From Pseudomonas marginalis (GTDB lineage Bacteria; Pseudomonadota; Gammaproteobacteria; Pseudomonadales; Pseudomonadaceae), in the NCBI RefSeq assembly GCF_008692035.1, contig NZ_VTFG01000002.1:1860001-1924000 (forward strand): a DNA stretch of 64,000 bases, written 5' to 3'. This document shows, one piece after another, positions 44,589-53,751 of this stretch; the stretch's first letter is position 1; each line of letters starts with the position of its first letter. The notes beneath the pieces are model-generated. The model did no database searches, had not been told where the DNA came from, and was given only the letters and a program-made list of their open reading frames with translations. Position numbers and translations under genes: made by a program.

Positions 44589-44966
44589 ATGGCCAAGTTT
44601 CCTACCGCTGTAAACCTGCACAAAACCTCCAACACCCTCGGCCTCACCTATGGGCCCGACGAGGTCTACCAGTTGCCCGCCGAACTGCTGCGGGTGCATT
44701 CGCCTTCCGCCGAGGTCCAGGGCCACGGCAAGCCCATCCTGCAATTCGGCAAGCTCAACGTGCGCCTGACCAAGATCGAACCGGCCGGCCAGTACGCACT
44801 GAAATTGACCTTCGACGACGGACATGACAGCGGACTGTTCACCTGGGACTACCTCTACCAATTGGCCGTGCGTCAGGACGCGTTGTGGGCCGATTATCTC
44901 GCCGAGCTCAAGGCAGCCGGCAAAACCCGTGATCCGAGCGAGTCGGTCGTGCGGCTGATGCTCTAG
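44589..44966 (+). CDS. DUF971 (GBBH-like N-terminal domain) protein
   Basis: 125 aa small soluble protein of the DUF971/gamma-butyrobetaine hydroxylase-like N-terminal domain family. Typical segments are LGLTYGPDEVYQLPAELLR near the start and DDGHDSGLFTWDYLY in the middle. Its place after hslVU is conserved in Pseudomonas. The biochemical role is not established; some homologues are linked to iron-sulfur or metal handling. The gene lies right behind a REPIN. Confidence 0.88.
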   Translation: MAKFPTAVNLHKTSNTLGLTYGPDEVYQLPAELLRVHSPSAEVQGHGKPILQFGKLNVRLTKIEPAGQYALKLTFDDGHDSGLFTWDYLYQLAVRQDALWADYLAELKAAGKTRDPSESVVRLML

Positions 44967-45215
44967 TCCAGGCTTCTTGCTCTTTAGAGGGCATTTTCTA
45001 ATTTCATCTGCTTGAATGCCCTGTCGCGTGGCCAACGATTGGCCCGCTTGCGAAAAAAATTAAACTCGGGTAACCAATGGAACTGGCAAGTTCCCTGCAT
45101 TTGACGATGCGGTATCAACGGTCACCCGAGTCGCAGTACCTGGCTTGTGTTGTGTATCGAAACCTGGTGCGCAGCGGTACCCGGTACTCGTCTTTCGGAC
45201 AATGGAGCGTCGTAG

Positions 45216-46895
45216 ATGAGTAACAAGAACAACGATGACTTGAAACGCCAGGCCTCGGAAAACACCCTGGGGCTCAACCCGATCATCGCGTTACGTAAAA
45301 AGGATTTACTGGCCTCGGCCAAGATGGTGCTGACCCAAGCCATCAAGCAACCGTTGCACAGCGTCAAGCACGTCGCCCATTTTGGCGTTGAATTGAAGAA
45401 CGTGATGTTCGGCAAATCGCAGCTGCAGCCCGAAAGCGATGACCGTCGCTTCCACGACCCAGCCTGGAGCCAGAACCCGCTCTACAAACGCTACCTGCAA
45501 ACCTACCTGGCGTGGCGCAAGGAACTGCACGACTGGATCGGCCACAGTAACCTGTCGGAACAGGACATCAGCCGCGGCCACTTCGTAATCAACCTGATGA
45601 CCGAAGCCATGGCCCCTACCAACAGCGCGGCCAACCCGGCGGCGGTCAAACGCTTCTTTGAAACCGGCGGCAAGAGCCTGCTCGACGGCCTGTCACACCT
45701 GGCCAAGGACATGGTGCACAACGGCGGCATGCCGAGCCAGGTCAACATGGGCGCGTTTGAAGTGGGCAAGACCCTGGGCATCACCGAAGGGGCGGTGGTA
45801 TTTCGCAACGACGTGCTGGAGTTGATCCAGTACAAGCCGATCACCGAACAGGTGCACGAACGCCCGTTGCTGGTGGTACCGCCGCAGATCAACAAATTCT
45901 ATGTATTCGACCTGAGCCCGGAAAAGAGCCTGGCGCGCTTCTGCCTGCGCAATGGGCAGCAGACCTTTATCGTCAGTTGGCGCAACCCTACCAAGGCCCA
46001 GCGCGAATGGGGCCTGTCGACCTATATCGAGGCGCTCAAGGAAGCGGTCGACGTGGTCACCGCGATCACCGGCAGCAAAGACGTGAATATGCTCGGCGCC
46101 TGCTCCGGCGGCATCACCTGCACCGCGCTGCTGGGCCACTACGCGGCGCTGGGGGAGAAGAAGGTCAACGCCCTGACCCTGCTGGTGAGCGTGCTGGACA
46201 CCACCCTGGACACCCAGGTAGCGCTGTTCGTGGATGAGCAGACCCTGGAAGCGGCCAAGCGCCACTCCTACCAGGCCGGTGTACTGGAAGGCCGCGACAT
46301 GGCCAAGGTGTTCGCCTGGATGCGCCCCAACGACCTGATCTGGAACTACTGGGTCAACAACTACCTGCTGGGCAATGAGCCGCCTGTGTTCGACATCCTG
46401 TTCTGGAACAACGACACCACGCGCTTGCCTGCGGCCTTCCACGGCGACCTGATCGAACTGTTCAAAAACAACCCGCTCGTGCGCGCCAATGCCCTGGAAG
46501 TGTGCGGCACGCCGATCGACCTCAAGCAGGTCACGGCCGATATCTATTCACTGGCCGGCACCAACGACCACATCACGCCGTGGCAGTCGTGCTACAAATC
46601 GGCCCAGCTGTTTGGCGGCAAGGTGGAATTCGTACTCTCCAGCAGCGGGCATATCCAGAGCATCCTCAACCCGCCCGGCAACCCCAAGGCGCGCTACCAG
46701 ACCAGCGACAGCCTGGCGGGCAAGCCACTGGAGTGGCAGGAGAATGCGACCAAGCATACTGACTCGTGGTGGCTGCATTGGCAGGCGTGGCAAGCGGAAC
46801 GGGCGGGCAAGCTGAAGAAGGCACCGACGACTTTGGGTAACAAGACCTATGCCGCAGCGGAAGCAGCCCCCGGGACTTACGTACACGAACGCTGA
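45216..46895 (+). CDS. phaC1: Class II PHA synthase 1
   Basis: 559 aa. The lipase-like box GACSGG carries catalytic Cys296, with Asp451 (GTNDH) and His479 (SGHIQS) completing the triad at the exact family positions. It polymerises 3-hydroxyacyl-CoAs into medium-chain-length polyhydroxyalkanoate on granules. It is the first gene of the phaC1-Z-C2-D cluster, behind a 249-bp leader region. The transcript to phaZ crosses a REPIN. Confidence 0.97.
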   Translation: MSNKNNDDLKRQASENTLGLNPIIALRKKDLLASAKMVLTQAIKQPLHSVKHVAHFGVELKNVMFGKSQLQPESDDRRFHDPAWSQNPLYKRYLQTYLAWRKELHDWIGHSNLSEQDISRGHFVINLMTEAMAPTNSAANPAAVKRFFETGGKSLLDGLSHLAKDMVHNGGMPSQVNMGAFEVGKTLGITEGAVVFRNDVLELIQYKPITEQVHERPLLVVPPQINKFYVFDLSPEKSLARFCLRNGQQTFIVSWRNPTKAQREWGLSTYIEALKEAVDVVTAITGSKDVNMLGACSGGITCTALLGHYAALGEKKVNALTLLVSVLDTTLDTQVALFVDEQTLEAAKRHSYQAGVLEGRDMAKVFAWMRPNDLIWNYWVNNYLLGNEPPVFDILFWNNDTTRLPAAFHGDLIELFKNNPLVRANALEVCGTPIDLKQVTADIYSLAGTNDHITPWQSCYKSAQLFGGKVEFVLSSSGHIQSILNPPGNPKARYQTSDSLAGKPLEWQENATKHTDSWWLHWQAWQAERAGKLKKAPTTLGNKTYAAAEAAPGTYVHER

Positions 46896-46912
46896 ATTGA
46901 AATGCGTTCAAA

Positions 46913-46988
46913 TGTGGGAGGGGGCTTGCTCCCGATGGCCGTGTGTCAGCCATCTGATCAATTGCAATCGGGGGCAAGCCCCCTCCCA
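46913..46988. repeat. REPIN between phaC1 and phaZ
   Basis: TGTGGGAG-type arm on the left (with GCTTGCTCCCGATGGCC, one arm imperfect) and ATCGGGGGCAAGCCCCCTCCCACC on the right; the centre is shorter than in the other copies. The unit fills most of the 137-bp gap inside the pha operon and could form a large stem-loop in the mRNA. Confidence 0.8.
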
Positions 46989-47032
46989 CCGTTGGCCTGC
47001 ATTCCAACCGTCACATCTCACAGGGCTTGAGC

Positions 47033-47878
47033 ATGCCGCAACCGTTCATCTTTCGTACCATCGACCTGGATGGCCAGACCATCCGCACGGCGGTACGCCC
47101 GGGCAAGCCCCACTTGACGCCGTTGCTGATCTTCAACGGCATCGGCGCCAACCTTGAGCTGGTGTTTCCGTTCGTCCAGGCCCTGGACCCGGACCTGGAA
47201 GTGATCGCCTTCGATGTGCCGGGCGTGGGTGGCTCCTCGACGCCCAACCGGCCTTATCGTTTTCCCGGCCTGGCCAAGCTCACTGCGCGCATGCTGGACT
47301 ACCTGGACTATGGCCAGGTGAATGCGGTGGGCGTGTCCTGGGGCGGCGCCTTGGCACAGCAGTTTGCCTACGACTACCCGGAACGCTGCAAGAAACTGAT
47401 CCTGGCGGCGACCGCGGCCGGTGCCTTTATGGTGCCAGGCAAGCCGAAGGTGCTGTGGCTGATGGCCAGCCCCCGGCGCTATATCCAACCGTCCCACGTG
47501 GTGCGCATCGCACCGATGATCTATGGCGGTTCGTTCCGCCGCGATTCGAAACTGGCGGCCGAGCACGCGAGCAAAGTGCGCTCGGCCGGCAAGCTGGGCT
47601 ACTACTGGCAACTCTTCGCGGGGTTGGGCTGGACCAGCATCCACTGGCTGCACAAGATCCGCCAGCCGACCCTGGTGCTGGCCGGGGACGACGACCCGCT
47701 GATCCCGCTGGTCAACATGCGCATGCTGGCCTGGCGCATTCCCAACGCACAGTTGCACATCATCGATGACGGCCACCTGTTCCTGATCACCCGGGCTGAA
47801 GCCGTGGCGCCGATCATCATGAAGTTTCTCGAGGAGGAGCGCATGCGGGCCGTGATTCACCCGCGACCTGCGGTGTAA
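47033..47878 (+). CDS. phaZ: Intracellular mcl-PHA depolymerase
   Basis: 281 aa alpha/beta hydrolase. The nucleophile is Ser102 in GVSWGG, with the acid Asp in the AGDDDP segment and the His in DDGHLF, matching the P. putida enzyme. It hydrolyses stored polymer from the granule surface. The ATG at 47033 (MPQPFIFRT) is preferred over an in-frame TTG six bases upstream by match to family N-termini. Confidence 0.96.
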   Translation: MPQPFIFRTIDLDGQTIRTAVRPGKPHLTPLLIFNGIGANLELVFPFVQALDPDLEVIAFDVPGVGGSSTPNRPYRFPGLAKLTARMLDYLDYGQVNAVGVSWGGALAQQFAYDYPERCKKLILAATAAGAFMVPGKPKVLWLMASPRRYIQPSHVVRIAPMIYGGSFRRDSKLAAEHASKVRSAGKLGYYWQLFAGLGWTSIHWLHKIRQPTLVLAGDDDPLIPLVNMRMLAWRIPNAQLHIIDDGHLFLITRAEAVAPIIMKFLEEERMRAVIHPRPAV

Positions 47879-47966
47879 GGACCACACCGCCGCGCAACTT
47901 GCCGAGAACCGACTATGGTTCTGAATTGGCGTGCCTGTTGATGGCTTGACGAAGGAGTGTTGGCTC

Positions 47967-49649
47967 ATGCGAGAAAGACCCGTGACGAACCCGGCGCCCA
48001 CCCCTGCCGCGTTCATCAACGCACAAAACGCGATCACCGGCCTGCGCGGTCGGGATTTGCTGTCGACCTTACGCAGCGTTGCCGCCCACGGCTGGCGCAA
48101 CCCGGTGCATACCGCCCGTCACGCCCTGGCCCTGGGCGGTCAACTGGGTCGTGTGCTGCTGGGTGAGACCGTGCACGAGCCCAACCCACGGGACAGCCGC
48201 TTCAGCGACCCGACCTGGACGCTCAACCCGTTCTACCGACGCAGCCTGCAAGCCTATTTGAGCTGGCAGAAGCAGACCCGCCAGTGGATCGATGACAGCT
48301 CACTGAGTGACGACGACCGCGCCCGCGCGCACTTTGCCTTCGCCTTGATCAACGACGCCGTGTCGCCCTCCAACACCCTGCTCAACCCGCTGGCCGTCAA
48401 GGAACTGCTCAACTCCGGCGGCAACAGTGTGGTGCGCGGCGTGAGCAACCTGTTCGACGACCTGCTGCACAACAACGGCCTGCCGCGCCAAGTGAGCAAA
48501 CAGGCCTTTGAAGTCGGCAAGACCGTGGCCACCACCCCAGGCTCGGTGGTATTTCGCAATGAGCTGCTTGAGTTGATCCAATACAAGCCCATGAGCGAAA
48601 AACAGTACGCCAGGCCGCTGCTGATCGTGCCGCCGCAAATCAACAAGTACTACATCTTCGACCTGAGCCCGGCCAACAGCTTCGTGCAGTACGCCCTCAA
48701 GAACGGCCTGCAGACCTTCATGGTCAGTTGGCGCAACCCGGACGTGCGCCACCGCGAATGGGGCCTGTCCACCTATGTGGCGGCGCTGGAGGAAGCACTC
48801 AACGTCTGCCGGGCCATCACCGGTGCCCGCGAGGTCAACCTGATGGGCGCCTGCGCCGGTGGCCTGACCATCGCCGCCCTGCAAGGCCACTTGCAAGCCA
48901 AGCGCCAGCTGCGCCGCATCTCCAGCGCCAGCTACCTGGTGAGCCTGCTGGACAGCCAGATCGACAGCCCCGCCATGCTGTTCGCCGATGAGCAAACCCT
49001 GGAAGCCGCCAAGCGTCGTTCCTACCAGCAAGGCGTGCTGGACGGCCGCGACATGGCCAAGGTGTTCGCCTGGATGCGTCCCAACGACCTGATCTGGAAC
49101 TACTGGATCAACAATTACCTGCTGGGCAAGGAACCGCCGGCCTTCGACATTTTGTACTGGAACAACGACAACACGCGCCTGCCCGCCGCACTGCATGGCG
49201 ACCTGCTCGATTTCTTCAAGCACAACCCGCTGAGCCATCCCGGCGGCCTGGAAGTGTGCGGCACGCCCATCGACCTGCAGAAGGTCACGGTGGACAGCTT
49301 CAGCGTGGCCGGGATCAACGACCACATCACGCCGTGGGACGCGGTGTATCGCTCCACGCAATTGCTCGGTGGCGAGCGGCGCTTCGTGCTGTCCAACAGC
49401 GGGCATATCCAGAGCATCCTCAACCCGCCGGGCAACCCCAAGGCCAACTACGTCGAAAATCCCAAGCTGAGCAGCGACCCGCGTGCCTGGTACTACGACG
49501 CCAACCACGTCGAGGGCAGTTGGTGGCCGCAGTGGCTGGCGTGGATCCAGCAGCGCTCGGGCGTACAGCGCGAAACCCTCACCGCCCTGGGCAACCAGAA
49601 TTACCCACCGATGGAAGCGGCGCCCGGCACCTATGTGCGAGTGCGCTGA
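47967..49649 (+). CDS. phaC2: Class II PHA synthase 2
   Basis: 560 aa, paralogous to PhaC1. The triad is Cys296 in GACAGG, Asp452 and His480. The ATG at 47967 has a strong GAAGGAG site 9 bases upstream, which decides it over the earlier in-frame codons. It is placed after phaZ, as in all mcl-PHA clusters. Confidence 0.97.
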   Translation: MRERPVTNPAPTPAAFINAQNAITGLRGRDLLSTLRSVAAHGWRNPVHTARHALALGGQLGRVLLGETVHEPNPRDSRFSDPTWTLNPFYRRSLQAYLSWQKQTRQWIDDSSLSDDDRARAHFAFALINDAVSPSNTLLNPLAVKELLNSGGNSVVRGVSNLFDDLLHNNGLPRQVSKQAFEVGKTVATTPGSVVFRNELLELIQYKPMSEKQYARPLLIVPPQINKYYIFDLSPANSFVQYALKNGLQTFMVSWRNPDVRHREWGLSTYVAALEEALNVCRAITGAREVNLMGACAGGLTIAALQGHLQAKRQLRRISSASYLVSLLDSQIDSPAMLFADEQTLEAAKRRSYQQGVLDGRDMAKVFAWMRPNDLIWNYWINNYLLGKEPPAFDILYWNNDNTRLPAALHGDLLDFFKHNPLSHPGGLEVCGTPIDLQKVTVDSFSVAGINDHITPWDAVYRSTQLLGGERRFVLSNSGHIQSILNPPGNPKANYVENPKLSSDPRAWYYDANHVEGSWWPQWLAWIQQRSGVQRETLTALGNQNYPPMEAAPGTYVRVR

Positions 49650-49676
49650 GCTCAACGATCAGATTAAGAAGACTGG

Positions 49677-50297
49677 ATGAAGACCCGCGACCGTATCCTT
49701 GAATGTGCCTTGCAGTTGTTCAACCAGAAGGGCGAGCCGAACGTGTCGACCATGGAGGTGGCCAATGAAATGGGGATCAGCCCCGGCAACCTCTACTACC
49801 ACTTCCATGGCAAGGAACCGCTGGTGCTGGGGTTGTTCGAGCGCTTCCAGGGCGAATTGGCGCCGCTGCTCGACCCACCGGCGGACGCGCAACTGCAGGC
49901 CCAGGATTACTGGCTGTTCCTGCACCTGATCATCGAACGCATGGCCCAATACCGGTTTTTGTTTCAGGACCTGTCGAACCTGGCGGGGCGCCTGCCGAAA
50001 CTGGCCAAGGGCATTCGCAACCTGCTGACAGCACTCAAGCGCACCCTCGCGTCCTTGCTGGCGCGCCTGAAGGCGGACGGGCAACTGGTCAGTGACACCC
50101 AGGCGCTGGGCCAGTTGGTGGAGCAGATCACCATGACCCTGCTGTTCTCCCTGGACTACCAACGCATTCTCGACCGTGAGGGCGAGGTGCGGGTGGTGGT
50201 GTATCAGGTCATGATGCTGGTGGCGCCGCATCTGCTACCTGCGGCGCGGCAGGCCACGGAGCGATTGGCGCTGCGCTATCTGGACGATCATGTTTAA
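49677..50297 (+). CDS. phaD: TetR-family PHA regulator PhaD
   Basis: 206 aa. An N-terminal HTH (about 22-45, VSTMEVANEMGISPGNLYYHF) and a ligand-binding C-terminal domain are seen. PhaD activates the phaC1 and phaI promoters in P. putida. It starts 27 bp after phaC2 in the same operon. Normally phaF follows it convergently; here the response-regulator/fimbrial block intervenes. Confidence 0.93.
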   Translation: MKTRDRILECALQLFNQKGEPNVSTMEVANEMGISPGNLYYHFHGKEPLVLGLFERFQGELAPLLDPPADAQLQAQDYWLFLHLIIERMAQYRFLFQDLSNLAGRLPKLAKGIRNLLTALKRTLASLLARLKADGQLVSDTQALGQLVEQITMTLLFSLDYQRILDREGEVRVVVYQVMMLVAPHLLPAARQATERLALRYLDDHV

Positions 50298-50335
50298 GCA
50301 TTATCCGGAAATCTGCGGCTGACAGTTGAGCCGAA

Positions 50336-51031
50336 TCATTCAAACTCCCCGAATTGCTGGGTAAACTTGAATAACTCACTGTCATTCTTGATTCCCAATT
50401 TTCTATAAGCCGATTGTTTCTGCGTACTGATCGTACTCGCACTGCGTGAAAACTTTGCGGCAATCGAATTCACCGACATTCCATCCAGAAAACATCGCAG
50501 CACCTCCTGTTCTTTAGGCGTAAGACAGGCGTTCAAGCGCAACGGCGTTGCATAGTCCATTTTCGACTTCATACTCACGACTTCCAGCATTGATTGCATG
50601 CCCTGCAAAGCAGGCACCATGCAAGGCTGCAGATAAATTCGACCTTGGGCGACGGTTCGAATAGCCGTGATCAACTCCGTCAGGTTCTGGGTTTTACCCA
50701 GGATTCCCCAACAGCCAGCCTTCAGCGACAGTGATACGGTAGCGGGCGTGTAATGCGAACAGACAATCAACGGCCGGCACTGGCTGAAGCGCCGGTTCAG
50801 CGCTTGTATAAGACTCAGGCCATCGTTGTCCGAAGGGGCCAGGATGAAGTCCATTACCACCACATCCGCCGGGCGCCGCGCAAGGGCTTCCAGTAATTCC
50901 TTGGCCGTCCCGAAAGAGCCGACCACATGGAGGTCGGCCTCGTTGCTCAACCCCAACTCGATCCCCTGCCGAAGCATCGCATGGTCATCTAGCAGCATGA
51001 CGGTATACGTAGTGGATATTGAAGTAGGCAT
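50336..51031 (-). CDS. RcsB/NarL-type response regulator, orphan
   Basis: 231 aa. The receiver has acidic residues Asp15/Asp16, phospho-acceptor Asp61 (VVMDF) and Lys113 (LGKTQ), so phosphorylation should be possible. A LuxR-type HTH (about 168-225, LTPKEQEVLRCFLDGMSV) follows. No histidine kinase lies nearby. It is divergent from the fimbrial operon across a 337-bp spacer and is its likely regulator, as for RcsB-like regulators of cup fimbriae. It converges with phaD with only 38 bp between. Confidence 0.88.
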   Translation of the reverse strand: MPTSISTTYTVMLLDDHAMLRQGIELGLSNEADLHVVGSFGTAKELLEALARRPADVVVMDFILAPSDNDGLSLIQALNRRFSQCRPLIVCSHYTPATVSLSLKAGCWGILGKTQNLTELITAIRTVAQGRIYLQPCMVPALQGMQSMLEVVSMKSKMDYATPLRLNACLTPKEQEVLRCFLDGMSVNSIAAKFSRSASTISTQKQSAYRKLGIKNDSELFKFTQQFGEFE

Positions 51032-51153
51032 AAATAAACCCGCATAAGTAAATACAACACCGCAACATTATTCGCTGCTGCGAGCACGGTATACCCTGCC
51101 CCATCAAGGGATCAACATAGCGGGGCAATAAGCGTTACCCCTTCAGCAACATC

Positions 51154-51188
51154 CTACAGATAATTCCCAGTACTACAGACAATTCCTA
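51154..51188. promoter_or_regulatory. Direct repeat resembling an RcsB box upstream of the fimbrial operon
   Basis: CTACAGATAATTCCCA (51154-51169) and CTACAGACAATTCCTA (51173-51188) match at 14 of 16 positions and are spaced 19 bp start to start. The TAxAGA ... TTCCTA pattern resembles the enterobacterial RcsB box. They lie about 180 bp before the pilin ATG in the 337-bp spacer 51032-51368, which otherwise holds AT-rich DNA and no gene that I can see. Confidence 0.45.
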
Positions 51189-51368
51189 AGTTAACCCGAT
51201 TATTTTTCGAACTATCACGAGATAAAACTCGCCACTTCACTATAGATGCCATCTGGCACTGCACGCCAAATTATATAACCGCCATTAGAGACTAGTTCGA
51301 AACGAACTACAGGTGCTGCTTTTTACCTGTGGCGGCTCTCGTTTATTAAAATCACGACCGGAATCATC

Positions 51369-51950
51369 ATGAAATTTACCGCTATCTCCACCGCTGCAAC
51401 ACTTCTTGCCCTGACAGCTGCGTTATCACGGCCCGCATTCGCCACCAACGACGGGGTCATCAACTTCACGGGGTTGGTGACCGATGTGACCTGCACCGTC
51501 GAGGGTGCCGCACCTGGCACAGGCGCAGTGGTCAAGGACGTCAACCTGGGCGGCGTCTCTGCTTCACGCCTGGCAACCGCTGGCAGTCGCGCCAACCTCA
51601 CCGGTTTCACCATTCGCATTGGCGGGCCCGGCGAAGGCAGTTGCACCAACGGCCGCACCGCCATGGTGGCGTTCGACCCAACCAGCCCGGCCATTGACGT
51701 GGCGACCGGGCGCTTGAACATCGACGGCTACGACGACCCTTCCGACACTACCAATGCCAAGAACGTACAGGTCGAAGTCACTAACCGCGACGGCTCCCCG
51801 ATCAACGTCTACACCGATAAATCCGAGGGCGTCGTGATCGCCGATAACCAGGCCATTATCCCGCTGGCAGCCCAAATGTACGCCAGCGGCGCCGCAACCG
51901 AAGGCACGGTGAAAACACGCGTCGGCTTCCTGGTCGAATACGCCGAGTAA
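51369..51950 (+). CDS. Type 1-like fimbrial major subunit
   Basis: 193 aa. A signal peptide (residues 1-25, ending PAFA) precedes a pilin fold with the conserved disulfide pair Cys42 and Cys92, and a C-terminal GFLVEYAE strand suited to donor-strand exchange. As the first gene after the promoter region it should be the most abundant subunit. Secreted through the chaperone-usher path encoded downstream. Confidence 0.88.
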   Translation: MKFTAISTAATLLALTAALSRPAFATNDGVINFTGLVTDVTCTVEGAAPGTGAVVKDVNLGGVSASRLATAGSRANLTGFTIRIGGPGEGSCTNGRTAMVAFDPTSPAIDVATGRLNIDGYDDPSDTTNAKNVQVEVTNRDGSPINVYTDKSEGVVIADNQAIIPLAAQMYASGAATEGTVKTRVGFLVEYAE

Positions 51951-52037
51951 GGGACAACACGTCTGCATACGCAGACCTCGAAGCCCGGGACCTGCAATTG
52001 CATTGCGGGTCCGCCCCCAGACTCGAAGAGACTTCAA

Positions 52038-52817
52038 ATGATTAAAAGAATGGCCTGCCGTGCTCTCGCCACCTGTGCCCTCGGGCTGCTATCGCTGCAC
52101 GCGCTCAACGCCCATGCCGGCATCATTGTCCATGGCACACGCGTGATCTACCCCGCTGAGCAGCAGGAAGTGGTTGTGCGCCTGGAAAATAAAGGCGATC
52201 GCCCGGCACTGGTACAGACCTGGCTGGATACGGGCGACCGAAACTCGACACCAGCGACTGCGCGGACTCCGTTCACCCTCTCACCGCCGATGTTTCGCAT
52301 CGAACCGCACCAACAACAGGCATTGCGCCTGCGTTATTCCGGCGCCCCGTTGCCTACTGATCGCGAAAGCCTGTTCTGGTTGAACATATTCGAAGTGCCG
52401 CCGACTTCCGCCGACGCCGCGCAAAACAACCAGATCGAATTGTCGTTTCGCACTCGCTTGCGGGTGTTCCTGCGCCCACAAGGGTTGCCATACCCCGTCA
52501 GCAGCGCGGCAACCAGACTGCAGTGGAAACTGGTCCCCCATGACAATGGGTTCGCCCTGCAAGCGACCAACCCCACGCCCTACCATATTTCGCTGGCATC
52601 GGTCGCGTTGCTGAGCGAAGGCAAACGGTTCAACAAGGCGCCGAGCCAGGCGGCCAATGACGGTCTGTTATTGCCGGCCGGAGACATGAAACTGTTTGCA
52701 TTGCCCCAGTTGCGTATTCGTCCCAACGGCAACCCCAAGGTCGAGTTCGTTTCCGTCAGCGATTTTGGCGCCCGCGTGCAGCACACGACGGCTGTCACCC
52801 TTTCGTCCGCAGGATAA
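52038..52817 (+). CDS. Fimbrial periplasmic chaperone 1 (PapD/FimC family)
   Basis: 259 aa. A signal peptide (about 1-27, ending AHA) leads to the two immunoglobulin-like domains of PapD chaperones: GTRVIYPAEQQEVVVRLEN on the G1/A1 side and a long F1-G1 loop with LRLRYSGAPLP and a proline-rich NPTPYH segment in domain 2. It caps pilin subunits before hand-over to the usher. About 45 percent of residues appear shared with the next gene's product by eye. Confidence 0.9.
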   Translation: MIKRMACRALATCALGLLSLHALNAHAGIIVHGTRVIYPAEQQEVVVRLENKGDRPALVQTWLDTGDRNSTPATARTPFTLSPPMFRIEPHQQQALRLRYSGAPLPTDRESLFWLNIFEVPPTSADAAQNNQIELSFRTRLRVFLRPQGLPYPVSSAATRLQWKLVPHDNGFALQATNPTPYHISLASVALLSEGKRFNKAPSQAANDGLLLPAGDMKLFALPQLRIRPNGNPKVEFVSVSDFGARVQHTTAVTLSSAG

Positions 52818-52825
52818 CCCGCAGC

Positions 52826-53593
52826 ATGAACGCGACTTTGATCTCACATTGGCTAACCAGACTCAGCCTGTTGACGCTTGCACTGATCTGTCCCGTCATG
52901 GCGCAGGCAAGCGTTGTGATCAGCAGCACACGGATCATCTATCCGCAACAGGACAAGGAAGTCACAGTAAGGCTGGAAAGCAAGAATCAGGTACCCGTCC
53001 TGATGCAGGCATGGCTGGACAAGGGTGACGAGCACTCTACCCCGGACGCCGGCGGAATCCCCTTTGTTGTCACGCCGCCGATCTTTCGTATCGAGCCAGG
53101 CCGGCAACACGTCGTGCGCCTGGCATACACCGGCGAAACGCTGCCGTCTGCGCAGGAAAGCCTGTACTGGTTCAACTTACTCGAAGTGCCTTCGCAGGCC
53201 GAAGATGCCGCCCAGGGCAACCAGTTGCAACTTGCCTTCCGCTCCAGGATCAAGGTGTTTCTCCGACCGCCCAGCCTGCCCTTTGCGGCCGAAGCCGCGC
53301 CGGCCAAATTGCAGTGGCGCAGCGTAACCACCGAGCACGGCCCGTCACTGGAGGTCTATAACCCGACCCCCTATTACGTGAATTTCGACAAGATCGAAGT
53401 GGTCGCGAAGGGGCAGCGCCATGCGCGCAAATCCGCTGCATCGAGCGGAGACAATATGGTGGCGCCCGATAGCCGCAACCACTTCCAGATTGCAGGGCTT
53501 GCGTCGTTGCGTACGGCCGAGATGACCGTGGAGTTCCAGACGCTCGACGACTTCGGGCTCACGATCCAGCACAGCGCCAAGGTGTCGCCATGA
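52826..53593 (+). CDS. Fimbrial periplasmic chaperone 2 (PapD/FimC family)
   Basis: 255 aa. It has a signal peptide (to about residue 29), STRIIYPQQDKEVTVRLES, VRLAYTGETLPSAQESLYWFN and the NPTPYYVN motif of PapD-type chaperones. It is paralogous to the gene immediately upstream, 8 bp away. A tandem pair suggests division of labour, for instance one serving the major rod pilin and the other the adhesin and minor subunit. Confidence 0.9.
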   Translation: MNATLISHWLTRLSLLTLALICPVMAQASVVISSTRIIYPQQDKEVTVRLESKNQVPVLMQAWLDKGDEHSTPDAGGIPFVVTPPIFRIEPGRQHVVRLAYTGETLPSAQESLYWFNLLEVPSQAEDAAQGNQLQLAFRSRIKVFLRPPSLPFAAEAAPAKLQWRSVTTEHGPSLEVYNPTPYYVNFDKIEVVAKGQRHARKSAASSGDNMVAPDSRNHFQIAGLASLRTAEMTVEFQTLDDFGLTIQHSAKVSP

Positions 53594-53751
53594 TCGCCCC
53601 ACCCTGAGTTCATCAGGGTCCAGTCCCTGCCTCTCGAGGTTGATTGACCCGCCGCAGCACAAATCAAACACGTCCGTTCAGTACTTGTTCGTCAGGACAG
53701 GGCCGCGCTTTGTCGCAATTCGGACCACAACTTTCCCCGGGAACGGTATCC

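Noticed and set aside
45005..45070. Possible sigma54 promoter before phaC1 (TTGGCCCGCTTGCG)
   Set aside because: The GG and GC elements are two to three bases too close for a -24/-12 promoter.
34599..46988. Repeated palindromes considered as a CRISPR array
   Set aside because: Copies are scattered singly over 12 kb between genes, without regular spacers or cas genes; they are REPINs.
53644..53751. Longer usher start at TTG 53644
   Set aside because: The added residues contain no signal peptide and separate it from the N-terminus; the ATG at 53752 yields a proper signal sequence.
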